A DNA stretch of 64,000 nucleotides from positions 1,612,001-1,676,000 of the forward strand of contig CADCXC010000010.1 in NCBI GenBank assembly GCA_902806595.1, read 5' to 3'. Below the pieces are notes generated by a model. That model did no database searches. It was not told where the DNA came from and saw only the letters and a list, made by a program, of their open reading frames with translations. Position numbers and translations under genes: made by a program. This document shows positions 49,401-60,781 of this stretch, piece after piece. This DNA is from Pyrenopolyporus hunteri. Taxonomy: Eukaryota; Ascomycota; Sordariomycetes; Xylariales; Hypoxylaceae. The number at the start of each line of letters is the position of its first letter. Within the stretch, counting starts at the first letter, position 1.

Positions 49401-51171
49401 CCAAAGTCCCGCTGCCTCCCTCTCTCTTCCGAACTCGAACAATAGCAACAACAGACAGCAATCCCAGGACGACATCTTAGGCCAGATACGTCCCCTTTAG
49501 GCGATTACGAAGTGGCTTGTTACTCACGGGACGAGCGAGGAAGCCGCGGATATTGGTCACCCAGCCGTGCGTACTGCCCCTTGCGAATGTAAGTCTTCCA
49601 TCGAAACTCGCTCTTCGAATACTTAGCACGGTACGAGATACGTACCCCCTCAACCGTCTACTGGTGAATTTTCCTCATCCAAGACCATAACCCTCTCAGG
49701 GCGCAAGCTTTCTTTTGATCCTTACAATAACCACGCGCACACCTGATTCAATCTATCCCACTCCTTTCTCCATCTTCGCGGCTCGGGTGTCTTGGATCGA
49801 TTGAAAGTTAACCTCATACCATCAGAAACGGCCCGTCTGATCTTAAGCCGATTCAACGTCTGTACGTCTGTCTCGTCATACCAATACCACTCACACTGTC
49901 TATTGTGGTCGTTCCGAGCTCCTTCCCCGGCTCCCACCACACTTCTTAACCTACAAACAACGGGGAAACGTCACTGCCATATCCCATCGGAGTATCGACC
50001 CTAAGAGGTGAGTAAAATTTCTCAACTCGGTCCACCTCAATCCAATCACCACTTGGACCCTTCTACCCATCCTTCACCAAACATATTTTTCCTCCACATA
50101 ACACCGTGACCTTACTATTCCCCAATCGCAACATTTTCTCTACAGACATTCCCCAAAACATCGCCACTCTATACTACTAGAGATACGCCGTTGGTGGTCC
50201 GACTCCCTGTTCTTACTTACGGTTCGCGTTTCCTTCCCTTACAATCGTGCCTTCTGCCACAATTGGTTCTCCTCACATCAAGTTTCTATCGCAACGTTAT
50301 ACTATCCTCTCGCCTAGGATATTCACCATTGCCACCAACAGTACATCACCTCGTTCACTATTGGTACGGTGTCTACGATTAGGTGTATCCACTATCAGCC
50401 ATCCACCTAACCTTCCCCTTACGAACCCCCTACGAACAACAGTCTCGCCTTCGTATTTCCGTCCTAGAGATACCTCACCAGCATTAGGGCTAGCAGCTTT
50501 TGTTGACCTTACCTATCCAAGTATTCCACACTGTCTTCGCATACAGTTACGCATTTACTTGACGCTAACATGCTCATGCGTACCTAGGCAGTCACTGGTC
50601 TCTCTCTAGCGGTGCTCAGACCTTCAAGCCCAAGCATTTTCAACTAGGTTCGTCTTTCGCTCCATCTTCTATCTCTCAGCCAACCTTTCTCTGTTTATCA
50701 CCCTTCCGATCTTCTTCGAGTCGTTTCGACGTCCGAAACCGTTTGACTCTTTCTCCGAGCACACTTGAGCAAGCACTTCCCTTCACATCATTCATTCATC
50801 TCCTCCACTCTACCTGGAACATCTACTATCGTCTTGATACGCCATACATTTATCTTGACGCGCCCGAGCTCTGGTTGAGTTAGGTATTCACAAATATCAG
50901 TCGTGATACATACCTAACAATACTTTTCTACAAACTGGGTGTTCACTACTCGTGGTAGTAGGTTCTAGAGCTATATTACCCTGCGCTTATCTACGCCCAC
51001 CAAGCATATAGGTCATGCCTTACTTTAGCCCTCTCTTAATCCTACATAATACATCTCCCTGTCCCCCGGAATCCTAGCTAACAAGTACCTTCCATTAAGT
51101 CTCACGAGCGCTTAAGCTAACTAAATATATTCTTAGACTAGACATCTAGAAGCTCCTACTCCACCATCACC
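40447..51171. other. 10.7-kb gene-poor interval with possible gene relics
   Basis: This is the longest stretch without an intact gene outside the AT-rich block. Composition is ordinary, not RIP-like. The first 400 bases are the PH-gene promoter. Poly-A/T tracts lie near 41041-41095, a TAGG cluster at 44293-44325 and a GT-rich run at about 46450-46470. Minus-strand fragments at 42420-42640 and 42968-43107 hint at decayed oxidoreductases (separate finding). The last 1.4 kb before 51172 is CT-rich and probably the leader and promoter of the next gene. Other ORFs (for example 46867-47301 minus, 144 codons) have no recognisable domain. Confidence 0.5.
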
Positions 51172-53745
51172 ATGGACTACATCCAGGATCTACGCCGTTC
51201 TAAGGATCTCCCTTACCCGAACCTAATCCAGCGCTACGCAGCCGTCGATCAAGGCTGCTACCTCCTTGAGCCCAAGAACCCTTCTCAGAAGGGCGGTGCT
51301 GGCAAGAGGATCCAGACGCGCGAGGAATCCACTCGCGAGAGGGATGTAATGTCCTACTACAAGAGCTTCGGTTCCCTGTCCCACGTGTACGAAAAGAAGC
51401 GAGAGGATGGGGGATCTCATTACTTCGTGTTTTGCCGTCGCAACCGCGGCACTTTTGACCACGGGCTCGCTCGTGCCGACGAGGACACATACGAATGCGG
51501 CAAGATGAATATCTTGCGTCATCCGCTTAAGGACGGAGTCAACAGTCCGGCGTATCGGTTCAAGTCTCCTCGCCCTATCAGGGGGCTGGAGAAGGCCATG
51601 CTACGCCTAGCAAATTACCCCTCCATTCCGGACACTGTTATGATGGTAAGTGAACTGGGTGATGATCGTAATAGATTCTTGCTAATTCTTCAATAGGCAC
51701 CGCTGTTTCCGCGATATGGCCCCAAGTTCGGAACGGCGTCGGCTGCCCCTATGAAAGGGCACTTCTCCAAGCCCCAACATAAGCAACCAGTGGCCATGAC
51801 CAAAGTCTTCTGTATTCCGGAGCTCCGCATGGAACTGATGCTACAGCTTGGCCATCGCTGGGGTGATTTGTCGAACCTCAGTCGCACGTGCCAAATGGTT
51901 ATGTTTGCGCTCAGCGACACTTTCGTAAGTACGGTACAAAGGAAAGGGGTATGGTGAAAGCTAACATTTATATAGACGCGTGTGAACCTTACGCGTGGTA
52001 ACTTCGCCAATCTCAACTTCACTGACGATGAGATTGATGCGGCCAATGCTAAGGCGACTGCTGAGCAGCTCAAGATGGGCGGGTTCTCCAAGCCGCTTTC
52101 ACCGGCGTTCTTGATCCTCTCGGGTTGCCGTCCTCCTTATAAGGCCCCGGAGAATGGCGAGGACCAGTCGTACGGCTCTGACCCACTCGCTCGCCCGAAA
52201 GGCGCTTTCTACCAGCCGACAGCGGAGAGGCGTATCATTGACACATTTCGAATGAGTAAGTTGCTTCGCATGTTTACGCTTAACTACTGAGCTAAGGATT
52301 ATGCAGTGAAAACCTTCCAGGTCCGTGGTGCTCACATCAAATTCATGCATTTCCACTCGGTGCCGAATCTCGACATCCCTCTTCTGCGGAAATGCCTTCA
52401 AAAGCTACCGAACTTGGAAGTGCTGGGTGTCTATAACTGCGAGCTCCTGCATTTTGGCCAGACAGTTCCTTTCCTCAAGATGGTCATCGAGCATAACAGG
52501 ATGCCCTGGAATCAGCTCCTTCGCTCCGACTTCTCGCCTGTTTACTACCCGGGACCCCATGTGACGTCGGACGGACGCCGGGGTGAGTTCGGTGTCATCG
52601 CATCGGACCAAGGCTTGATCGACACCCCTAGGGCCATCGCTGCGGTACTGCGCACGGCCATTCCTCTTGCCCTGTTTAACGGCATCGATTGGTTTACGCC
52701 GGGAACTGGTATGCGACAGTACCTGGAGCGTATCCCGTTCGCCTTAGGTTCGCTTCGATACATTCTCGAGGCGCACTACAACATCTACGACTTAGAGATG
52801 GGCCGACACCATCCTCCTTCGAACGCGTCCCAGGGCCAATATAACGACCAGGTTTGGTACGATCATATGTGCCGTGCGGTCTATAGTGACCTTATCATAG
52901 CAGTCGAAGGCAGAGCTATGTCACAGGACAAGTTAACCTCTCTGCTGACGCTTGGAGGAAAATTCCACAACATGATGTGCGCGTTTTGCCAATCTGAGAT
53001 GCCCGCTTACTTCTTCACCGAAGAATCCGTCGGCCGAAAGGGGGATCAGATCCAATGTTGTGGATGTCAGCTAGTCTCTCAGCTCGACCTCCACATCGAC
53101 AATTTCTTCCAGGAGAAGAAGATGACCATGCACATCCTGTTCGATGACCTTCGTATCGACGACATCGACAGTTTCCTTAGTGTCAAGAGGATTGCCGCCG
53201 AAGAGGAGATCCGCAATCCCCAATTCGATTTCTGGCTCCTGTCGGTCAAGTCCAAGGAGGAGATAAAGGCAGGGGGGCCCGCCGGTACTGGCTACTATCC
53301 CCTCAGTTACGTCCTTGATGGCCGGCCTGGCCCCGGATACCCCACCGAGGGGAAGAAGATCTGGGTGTGGAAAGAGCGCGTCGCGCGGGCGATGCACTAC
53401 GCCAAGTTCAACATCGACGAAGGCTTCACCAAAGCCCAGGCCGCCATCGCTGATTGCCGTCGGAAGATCGAAGTCCTCGACGAGCAGTACTACAACGGCG
53501 CGCTACGCGACGCGTCTCAGCGACGGACGAACCGGGACAAGGTGGACCAGCTCGATCGTTTTATCTTGCAGGAACGCGCTCGATGCGGCCAAGGACAGAT
53601 GACGGGAAAGTTCAATACCACGGCGGCGGCTGACTGGAACAAGGTGATTCATGATTACCGTGAACGCGTCCAGATCTATGCCGGGGCGCTGCAGAACAAC
53701 GGCCCTCGCCACCTGTACGCAGGCAAAAACGGCTTCTTCTCCTAA
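51172..53745 (+). CDS. F-box/LRR-like fungal protein with CxxC pair
   Basis: Four exons by eye: 51172-51645, 51697-51924, 51976-52255 and 52307-53745, giving 806 residues. All three introns are exactly 51 nt, each with a GTAAGT donor. A weak F-box-like helix lies around residues 190-234 (VFCIPELRMELMLQLGHRWG, then LSNLSRTCQMVMFAL), followed by leucine-rich-repeat-like text (FMHFHSVPNLDIPLLRKCL, LPNLEVLGVYNCELLHF). Further on, CAFC (about 552-555) and CCGC (about 578-581) form a possible zinc-binding site. The C-terminal 150 residues contain a charged, possibly coiled-coil stretch. F-box proteins recruit substrates to SCF ubiquitin ligases; that role is inferred from weak similarity only. Similar long conserved hypothetical proteins occur in ascomycetes, sometimes as expanded families. 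Exon frames and splice consensus make the gene model strong even though function is open. Confidence 0.82.
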
Positions 53746-55601
53746 GTTCTCTTTGGGGCACTTGGTAGAAGGAAGCCTTTGGCGTGCTCCTAAGTCTGGC
53801 TAGGTCGTCGACCCACCTCTTGGTAGCGGCACAGGATAAAGACGTTGCCCCCCTAGCACAAGCCCGACCTCCTTAGTCTCGCCTGGTACGCTTTGTTGGT
53901 CTTCGGAGAAGGCTCTGTAGGCCGATATCTCTAAGCTCTTGGCACGATTTCGTTAATGGCGTCAGTTACATCATTCTCCAGCGGTAGTCTTCCGGGAATA
54001 AAGGCTCGTGTTTGGAGCCTACATACAGGCATTTCGTTACTGTATTCGTCCTCCTTATGACTCTCGACTCTTGGAATTTCTTTACGGCCCTGTACTATTT
54101 AATGGATAGCCCCGAGTTTTAGAAGCAAATCCGCTTGCGTCTCCTGCTCATCATACAGGCGATGAGGATGTACAGAGGGGGTGTGCGTTTTCCGGCATTA
54201 GAACTCTGGTATATTTGCGACTTCTCTTTTCCGAGTTTCTTTGGAGTGATGCTTCCGGAGGACTGTCGGCGCCGCGTTAGACCGGGGGAAGAGAGCGCTA
54301 GAATGGAAGAACGACGTTGGAAGAGAAGAAGAAGGAGAGTAGTTACATCTGCCTATTGCATTTCTCTGGTCCTAGCATGCTAATTGAATTTGCTCTTTCA
54401 TCGTAATTTCTAATCGTATATATGATCGTGACAAGCGATCCTAATACTATAAGTCGAATGTGCCCCCTTTAAAATGTGACAGCAAATTATCGTAACACCA
54501 ACTTGAGCGAATGTGTTAAATCTTGATCTTTGAAGCGTTAAAAGTATGCGTCCTAGGGGTTTTCTATTCGTATTCGTAATCCCCTCGACACGGGACTCTT
54601 AACAGACAGGTCGGACACGGAAATGGGTGTTACCGTAATAGGAAAATCTGATCTAGGGGCTCCGCGCCGATTGGCCCCACTCAGATCCGGGAGGAGTGAG
54701 GGGGGTGGAGGCGCACCTAATATAGACGATGGAAGGTAACCGCCCCATGGCTAGTCGATCCCCTGGGAAGCATATGGAATAGTTCGTAGAGTATGTGAAT
54801 CTACTATATAAATATTCTCTATGCAGATCGGGTATCGACTTTATTTTCCCCCGTAATTCTTTATGACATTATCCCGAGAGTATTACTCGAATATGAACTC
54901 AATGCCTGAAACAAGCCCCTTCGGGTACGAGAGCGATAGGTTATTAGATCCTCTGAGCCGTTATGTATGATCATCGACTCTCCACTGTTAAGTTCTCGGT
55001 GTTGAAAGAATATGGTATTGCTCTACTAGTATACCTAAAGGTAAGAACCGTGCGTCTGTTCTTTGCCGTTAGGCCTACGCTGGCGTCAGGCTCGGGAACT
55101 GTCTATTGATTTATGTATGTCCTTGCGTTTGTCGGGGTCTGTTTGTGGGGGGTTGAGAGTGGAGGTGGTGCTTCGTTGTGGGGGGAGGGGAGCAAAAATG
55201 CCTGCGCTAAGAATTACGGGCATATATTATTCATGCGGGTCACGATGAACCGTGATACTTATAGTCCGGAGCGTGCCTAGATAACGTCGGACTCAACTTG
55301 AGATTGCCTTTAGATGATGTGTATCTAGGTTTGGCAGTGTACGGGTAATTCGGTAAACGATCAACACAACCCACCCTCAGAGTCACACTCGCAAGAATAT
55401 CAAGCGTTAGTTCTATGCTGGGGGTTAGATAGCCTTTGAATCATTGCTGTTTAGACGAATTATATGAGTCATACCTTGATAAGCTTGAATAAGGATGTTT
55501 CATAAACACTAATGGTCATAATTAGACATTGTGACTCACGGATCCAAGGTCAAACAGCTGCATTTATAAGACTGAGTCTTAATGGTCGGTGGGTCCGTCT
55601 A
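53746..55601. other. Convergent intergenic region
   Basis: The 3' flank of the F-box-like gene meets the 3' flank of the lysyl-tRNA synthetase gene. No coding sequence, repeat family or RNA gene was recognised. Confidence 0.5.
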
Positions 55602-57404
55602 TTAGCTATCTTTGGCAGCTTGGCGTATTGATACCACATTCTTTAAATTTCCGAAACTGAGGACATTGCTGATCCTAGGCGCCCCGGAAAACAGCATGAC
55701 AAGTCTGTCAACACCACAGCCCCAACCTCCTGTGGGTGGCAGTCCGTACTCCAAAGCCTGAACGTAGCTCTCGTCGACTTCGGTAGGACCCTCGTCTTCT
55801 ACCGCCTGCTTGCCCTTCTGCGATTCTACTTGGAGCTCAAACTTGCGCCGTTGCTCAAACGGGTTGTTCTCCTCCTCGTACATATTCGCGATCTCGCGAC
55901 CTTGTATAAACAACTCGGCACGGGCGGACACGAGCTGACCAGTCTTGGGACAAGAGAATGACTTGGAGAGAGGTGACATGCAAGCGGGATGGTTGATGAT
56001 GAAGATAGGCTGCTCACGAGACAAGGGCTCTAGGAATTCGCCGGCAAGACTATCTAAAAGCCCAGCTAGTGTCAATTGCGACCCTAGAGCGAAGCTTGTT
56101 CGACCGTCTAAGAGTTGTGTGAGTTTAGGAAGCGCATCCTTCTCTGAAAGATCTGGTAATCGAATGCCAAGAATCTCTTCCAGTGCTGGGATAAACTCGA
56201 CCTGCTTCCAAGATCCCTCAGGCAGTTCGAATTTTAACTTCTCGAGAGACTTCAGCTGGGTTTGCGAGAGGTCATTAACGTGATTGGCCAAATAAGTAAT
56301 TAGATGTTCGGTCATCACTATCAAGTCGTTTATGTTGGAATAAGCAGAGTAGAATTCACACATGGTGAATTCTGGGTTATGCGAAGTATCGATACCCTCA
56401 TTCCGGAAGGCTGGACCGATCTCGAAGACTTTATCGTTCCCGCCGACAACAAGGCGTTTGAGCCATAGTTCGGGGGCGATCCGCAATGCAAGCCCCTTTT
56501 GCGGGAACTCGGTGGACGAGGTGAGAAACGGGCGAGCTACTGCTCCACCCGCGTGGTCCGCCAAAATAGGGGTTTGGACCTCTAAAAAGTCCCTTTCATG
56601 GAAGAAATCTCGCATGCGCCTGATAATATGCGAGCGAAGGCGGAATACGTCCGAGGTCCGACGGTTGACGAGCAGATCCACATGTTTATTCAAAACCATG
56701 GTCTCCTGGTTTACTAGTTTCTCAGGAATCGGTGCTAAACCGGGAGTTAACAGTGTGGGAAGTCCGGTTGCTTTGAGCGTAAGTTCGCCCGCATCCGTTC
56801 TCATTGCTTTCCCCGTGACTGAGACGATGTCCCCGCGAAGGAGAGGATGGAGAGCATCCCTGAATCGTTTGGGTGTAGGCTTCGGTTCTGAAAGCTGATT
56901 CAGACTAATCATGACCTGAGTTTGCTGATATCCGCCTACGATAGTGAGAAACACTAGCTTAGACCCGGACCTTCTAACAGACACGACGCGGCCCTCGAGA
57001 ACAACCTCTTCCGAGCCCGGCGTAGTGACTACATCTCGGTACCTTTCCCGAAAGCTGGGTACGCTTATTCGGTCGGGATGGGAGCCGAGTCTAGGGTAAT
57101 GAAGAGCATCGTAATCTTTTAGCTTCTGAACTCGATGGTCAAGGATAGCCTGACGATTAGATGAGACCGCCGGCTCAGACTTTGCTGTGTCGGAATTGGC
57201 AGTTGCAGTAGCAGACCTCTTAGGTAGGGAAGTATGTATGTTTCTGCTGCGTGATCTGCTGTGTGACCTGGGGTGATATGAAGGCCTGGATTCAATAGGG
57301 CCGCGGTAGCCAACAGAGAAGAACCTAGCATAGGCTGCTATTCTGGATGGTGATTTTTGAAAGAGGCACGGGCGTAAGAACCCGAGGTACTGGCCACCAT
57401 CCAT
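55602..57404 (-). CDS. msk1: Mitochondrial lysyl-tRNA synthetase (class II)
   Basis: Charges mitochondrial tRNA-Lys with lysine. Single exon, 600 residues. The first 60 residues are basic, Ser-rich and nearly free of acids (RIAAYARFFSVGYRG, then RSHSRSRSRNIH), a typical matrix-targeting presequence. The OB-fold anticodon-binding domain covers about 134-220. The class II catalytic core follows: motif 1 around FLEVQTPIL (273-281), motif 2 with FRNEGIDTSHNPEFTMCEFY (333-352), the REIANMYEEENNP segment, and motif 3 GWGCGVDRLVMLFSG (560-574). The LysRS-specific word GIDTSHNPEFT separates it from AsnRS and AspRS. The presequence and shorter N-terminal extension argue for the mitochondrial rather than the cytosolic enzyme. 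It diverges from TIM10 across a 578-bp gap. Confidence 0.95.
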   Translation of the reverse strand: MDGGQYLGFLRPCLFQKSPSRIAAYARFFSVGYRGPIESRPSYHPRSHSRSRSRNIHTSLPKRSATATANSDTAKSEPAVSSNRQAILDHRVQKLKDYDALHYPRLGSHPDRISVPSFRERYRDVVTTPGSEEVVLEGRVVSVRRSGSKLVFLTIVGGYQQTQVMISLNQLSEPKPTPKRFRDALHPLLRGDIVSVTGKAMRTDAGELTLKATGLPTLLTPGLAPIPEKLVNQETMVLNKHVDLLVNRRTSDVFRLRSHIIRRMRDFFHERDFLEVQTPILADHAGGAVARPFLTSSTEFPQKGLALRIAPELWLKRLVVGGNDKVFEIGPAFRNEGIDTSHNPEFTMCEFYSAYSNINDLIVMTEHLITYLANHVNDLSQTQLKSLEKLKFELPEGSWKQVEFIPALEEILGIRLPDLSEKDALPKLTQLLDGRTSFALGSQLTLAGLLDSLAGEFLEPLSREQPIFIINHPACMSPLSKSFSCPKTGQLVSARAELFIQGREIANMYEEENNPFEQRRKFELQVESQKGKQAVEDEGPTEVDESYVQALEYGLPPTGGWGCGVDRLVMLFSGAPRISNVLSFGNLKNVVSIRQAAKDS

Positions 57405-57982
57405 TGCTAGACTGGACCTCGTTAGTTTATATCATAGTACTGTGAAATTCACGAGGAGGATCTTAATTCGAGTTCAGATAAGCTGGCTAATTGAGATCAA
57501 GCACCATTTGACGGTGTCAGTCGCAACGGTTCTTTCAAGCAATCTCATCACGACGAGGGGGTTATAAAAAGGAGATATTTCGAGGTTGCACTTACGCCCA
57601 GATGAGGACTACTCTGCAATATGGTGAAGTAGGCCCCGAGAAGTCCGACGCCCATAGCCCTTCGCTGACTGCGTGTATTTTCTTTCTTAATAGTATTTTT
57701 AAGTTGAAATACTTCGGTTCTTGAACTTTTTATTGCTAGAAATTCTCGGGGATTGCTGTTAATCCGAATAGGTACGTACTGCCTTCCGATTACGAGATTT
57801 CGAGATAAGGTTCCGACGATAAGGGTGGGGCGTGTTACATAATGCTGGAACTTTTATCGAAAACTGAAATCCTCAAAGTTTCTAGCGACTCTTTTCGAGC
57901 TGTTCGAGCTGTTCGTCACGCAAATCAGACCGAGTAAACCCAGAAAGTTAACCGTTCACGAATCTAATCAACTTACGCCAAA
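57405..57982. promoter_or_regulatory. Shared promoter region of LysRS and TIM10
   Basis: A 578-bp gap between two divergent mitochondrial-function genes. It must contain both promoters and leaders. I could not identify a specific factor site with confidence, and no ORF of note is present. Confidence 0.5.
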
Positions 57983-58365
57983 ATGTCGTTCCTCGGGTTC
58001 GGAAGGCCGCAGCCTACGTCGGAGGAGAAGATCTCCGCCGTTCAGGCCGAGATGAAACTCTTGACACAGATGCATGACCGGTAAGACTTCCTGGTCCTCG
58101 ACATCTAATTATTACGCTGTAATCGTTGGAGCAAATTTGAAGAATGGACAATGGCCTAACACCGATTTCAAGTCTTACCAAGGCGTGCGCGAAAAAGTGT
58201 GTCCCCAATGACTACCGAGAATCCGAACTCAACAAAGGCGAGAGCGTTTGCCTCGATCGCTGCGCCGCCAAATTCTTCGACGTACATATGAAAGTGTCAG
58301 AGCTATTGCAACAAGAGATGCAACAAAAAGGAGCTGGCGGCGCCGGGTTTGGCTTCGGTGGTTAA
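57983..58365 (+). CDS. tim10: Mitochondrial intermembrane-space chaperone Tim10
   Basis: Small Tim chaperone that, with Tim9, escorts hydrophobic carrier proteins through the intermembrane space. Exons by eye: 57983-58080 and 58173-58365, giving 96 residues, normal for the family. The 92-nt intron starts GTAAGA, has a CCTAAC branch point and ends TTCAAG, splitting the Arg33 codon. The twin CX3C motif is intact: C38-x3-C42 and C59-x3-C63, separated by 16 residues, in the contexts LTKACAKKCV and ESVCLDRCAAKF. The KVSELLQQEMQQ helix and Gly-rich tail also fit Tim10 better than Tim9 or Tim8. The cysteines are substrates of the Mia40 oxidative import pathway, so no cleavable presequence is expected and none is seen. 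Confidence 0.93.
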
Positions 58366-59977
58366 AGCGAAGGGAGTCAGCATGGTATACCACTGCTAAC
58401 CACGACGGAGTTTATCTCCGCAACGGATCCCGGCGACTGGCTGTACGATTTAGATACCTACGCGGCGTTCGAGGTACGCCCCGCGATATGTGATATCTTG
58501 GGGTGGCAGGTCTGCTTTTACGGACTCGTGGACACGTTTGATAGGACTAGGCTATATATACGTCCGTTTATAGTACGGACTAGTTTGGCCATATCAACCC
58601 AGTCTCGGGAATGAATATTCTCCTCATTATGTCCCATATTGCTACGTTATTTCGAAGAGTCCAAAAAGATTTATTAAGATGACCTTAGGCACGGCAAAGA
58701 ATATATGCTTACCTAATACTTGTCCCTGACTAGCCTCGCCCGAGGCATGGCATGCGTGCCGTGTCTCAAGAGTACCAGGTATTATTAGATCGGTAAGTAC
58801 ATAGATAACCAATTCCACGGGCTCGGGGCCGGCAATGTGTTAGACCGACTCCGCCACAGCAGCCGTGGTTAAACAGCTTCACGTGTTACCGGGATAAGTC
58901 GGGATAGTGAGGTGTGTACGTCGACGACACTAGTAATACGCCTTGAATCGTAGCATACTGGTATTTAACGTGCGGGGGAGACACGATCAAGACCGGGCTA
59001 AGTACCACCTAGGTAGTAGGTGTCTATGACACGTGAATTGCCCTATCGCTGGTACCTAGGTAGGTACGTATCGTAACGTGTATGGACTCTTGTAGAAGCT
59101 GCAGAGGCATGTTGAGGATATGTTCGGAAGCGGCCAAGTACCTAGGTAACTATCAGTATATTCAAATTCAAGATCGAGTCGCACAGATTGCCGATTACAA
59201 ATGCGAACCGCTTCTTTCGTGCTAGGTGCGGTACTTTGGTACTTAATGTATACGTACCCAAGCCATGTGTACCCGACTTGGGGTTGGCCCTAGTTCGCTG
59301 CGGGTCCTGCAGCCTGGGGAAAGTCCGGTTTTCGGGTATCGAACGATCTCAACAATTGGTGGGAATTGGTGCGACAAGCTTTTGATGAGCTATTCAAACC
59401 TTCCAAGAAGCTTTTTTCCGCTAGCTGATCTGCTCTTGCCTTTGCATAACAACCCCGGAATCGAGTCCCTTTCTCTTTTCCTCCCCCGCTACCATCGCTA
59501 CATCACTACCTAACCTTAGGTACGATAACCTTCACCTTCACCTTACTCACACATTCTCATCTCCCCATCAACCCGACTACCACCTTTTTCTCAGTTTAGG
59601 TATTAGTTCAGATACCTAATCGCTCTTTTCCAATCAAACACGGACACATACCCACCTCTCGCCGACTTACCAACTTTAACTTACTTTATATATATACTCA
59701 TACTCTATTGACGCGATGGACTCCTCTTGATTCGCATTGACCTTCTTCCCCGCTTGGGTCCTGCCGCAACCTCCGCGCGTTAGCCCTCACTTTGCGCTTG
59801 CGCCGAACCCGTTCCGTACCATTCGTTCGTGGTCGCCGTACTTCAAGTCCAAGTTTTCGATTTTCGACGTTTTCGCCCTAATACCATTCGCGATCTCCAA
59901 GCCCCTCCCGTAATCGTCTTCCGCCGATACCGTCGCCGTCTATATTTTAAATTTTCTTTATACTCCCCCAACGTACT
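58366..59977. other. Intergenic region upstream of ADK2
   Basis: CCTAGGTA-type motifs occur near 59008-59018, at 59051-59068 and at 59138-59150. From about 59450 the sequence becomes C/T-rich and probably forms the ADK2 promoter and leader. No gene was recognised. Confidence 0.55.
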
Positions 59978-60781
59978 ATGCGCCTCCGTCGAGCCGCCCG
60001 CGTAATCCTCGTCGGCGCGCCAGGGGTCGGGAAGGGCACACAGTCCAAACGGCTTTTGACGCGCTTCCCTCAGTTGTCAGCTATCTCTTCCGGCGACCTA
60101 CTTCGCCACAATGTTACGCACCGGACACCACTCGGCATCAAAGTCGAGAAGACGATGAAGACCGGCGGGTTAGTCTCCGATGATTTAATATTACGTTTAA
60201 TCACCAACGAGTTAGGCCGACGCGGTTGGCTCTTCGGCGGCCGGCCAAATGTTATGACCCTTTCGTCGTCCGCGGAGGCCTGCTCGTTAGAAGGTACGAC
60301 AGACGCCTTTGGATCGTCTCTCGACGTCGACCCTCTTGCGGGGGCGAGCTTGTCCCCACAGGCATCCGAGGACCCAGCTGCTTCATTTTTGCTTGATGGG
60401 TTTCCCCGTACTGCCGCACAGGCCGAGCGATTAGATAAGATTGTACCCATCAACTGGGTAGTCTCTTTACAGACGCCCTTCGATGTCATCATGGAGCGCA
60501 TCTCTTCCCGTTGGGTCCATGAACCGTCTGGGCGTGTTTACAACACCACATTCAACGCACCCAAAGTACCTGGCTTGGACGATGTCACGGGCGAGCCGTT
60601 AATACAGCGGGCCGACGATACCGAGGAAGTATACAGGAGGCGATTCCAGAAATTCCAGGAGACCAGCGAGCCCCTACTGGAACACTACGCGAAAAAGGGC
60701 GTCCTATGGGAGGTCCACGGCATGAGCAGTGATGAGATCAGCCCGAAACTATTTCAGGAATTCGAACGCCGCTTTTTATGA
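59978..60781 (+). CDS. adk2: Mitochondrial adenylate kinase / GTP:AMP phosphotransferase
   Basis: Nucleoside monophosphate kinase of the mitochondrial Adk2/AK3 type, transferring phosphate from GTP (or ATP) to AMP. Single exon, 267 residues. The P-loop GAPGVGKGT is at 13-21, SSGDLLR of the AMP site at 37-43, FLLDGFPRT at 137-145, and the LID RWVHEPSGRVYNTTFNAPK (178-196) to GEPLIQRADD (205-214), then RRRFQKFQ. The LID lacks zinc cysteines and has VYNTTFNAPKVPG wording typical of the eukaryotic mitochondrial AK3/Adk2 group. A 50-residue Ser/Ala-rich insertion (about 87-135) precedes FLLDGFPRT; shorter insertions at this site are known in fungal Adk2. The start MRLRRAARVILVGAP gives a short basic N-terminus that could serve as an uncleaved targeting signal. 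Confidence 0.92.
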   Translation: MRLRRAARVILVGAPGVGKGTQSKRLLTRFPQLSAISSGDLLRHNVTHRTPLGIKVEKTMKTGGLVSDDLILRLITNELGRRGWLFGGRPNVMTLSSSAEACSLEGTTDAFGSSLDVDPLAGASLSPQASEDPAASFLLDGFPRTAAQAERLDKIVPINWVVSLQTPFDVIMERISSRWVHEPSGRVYNTTFNAPKVPGLDDVTGEPLIQRADDTEEVYRRRFQKFQETSEPLLEHYAKKGVLWEVHGMSSDEISPKLFQEFERRFL

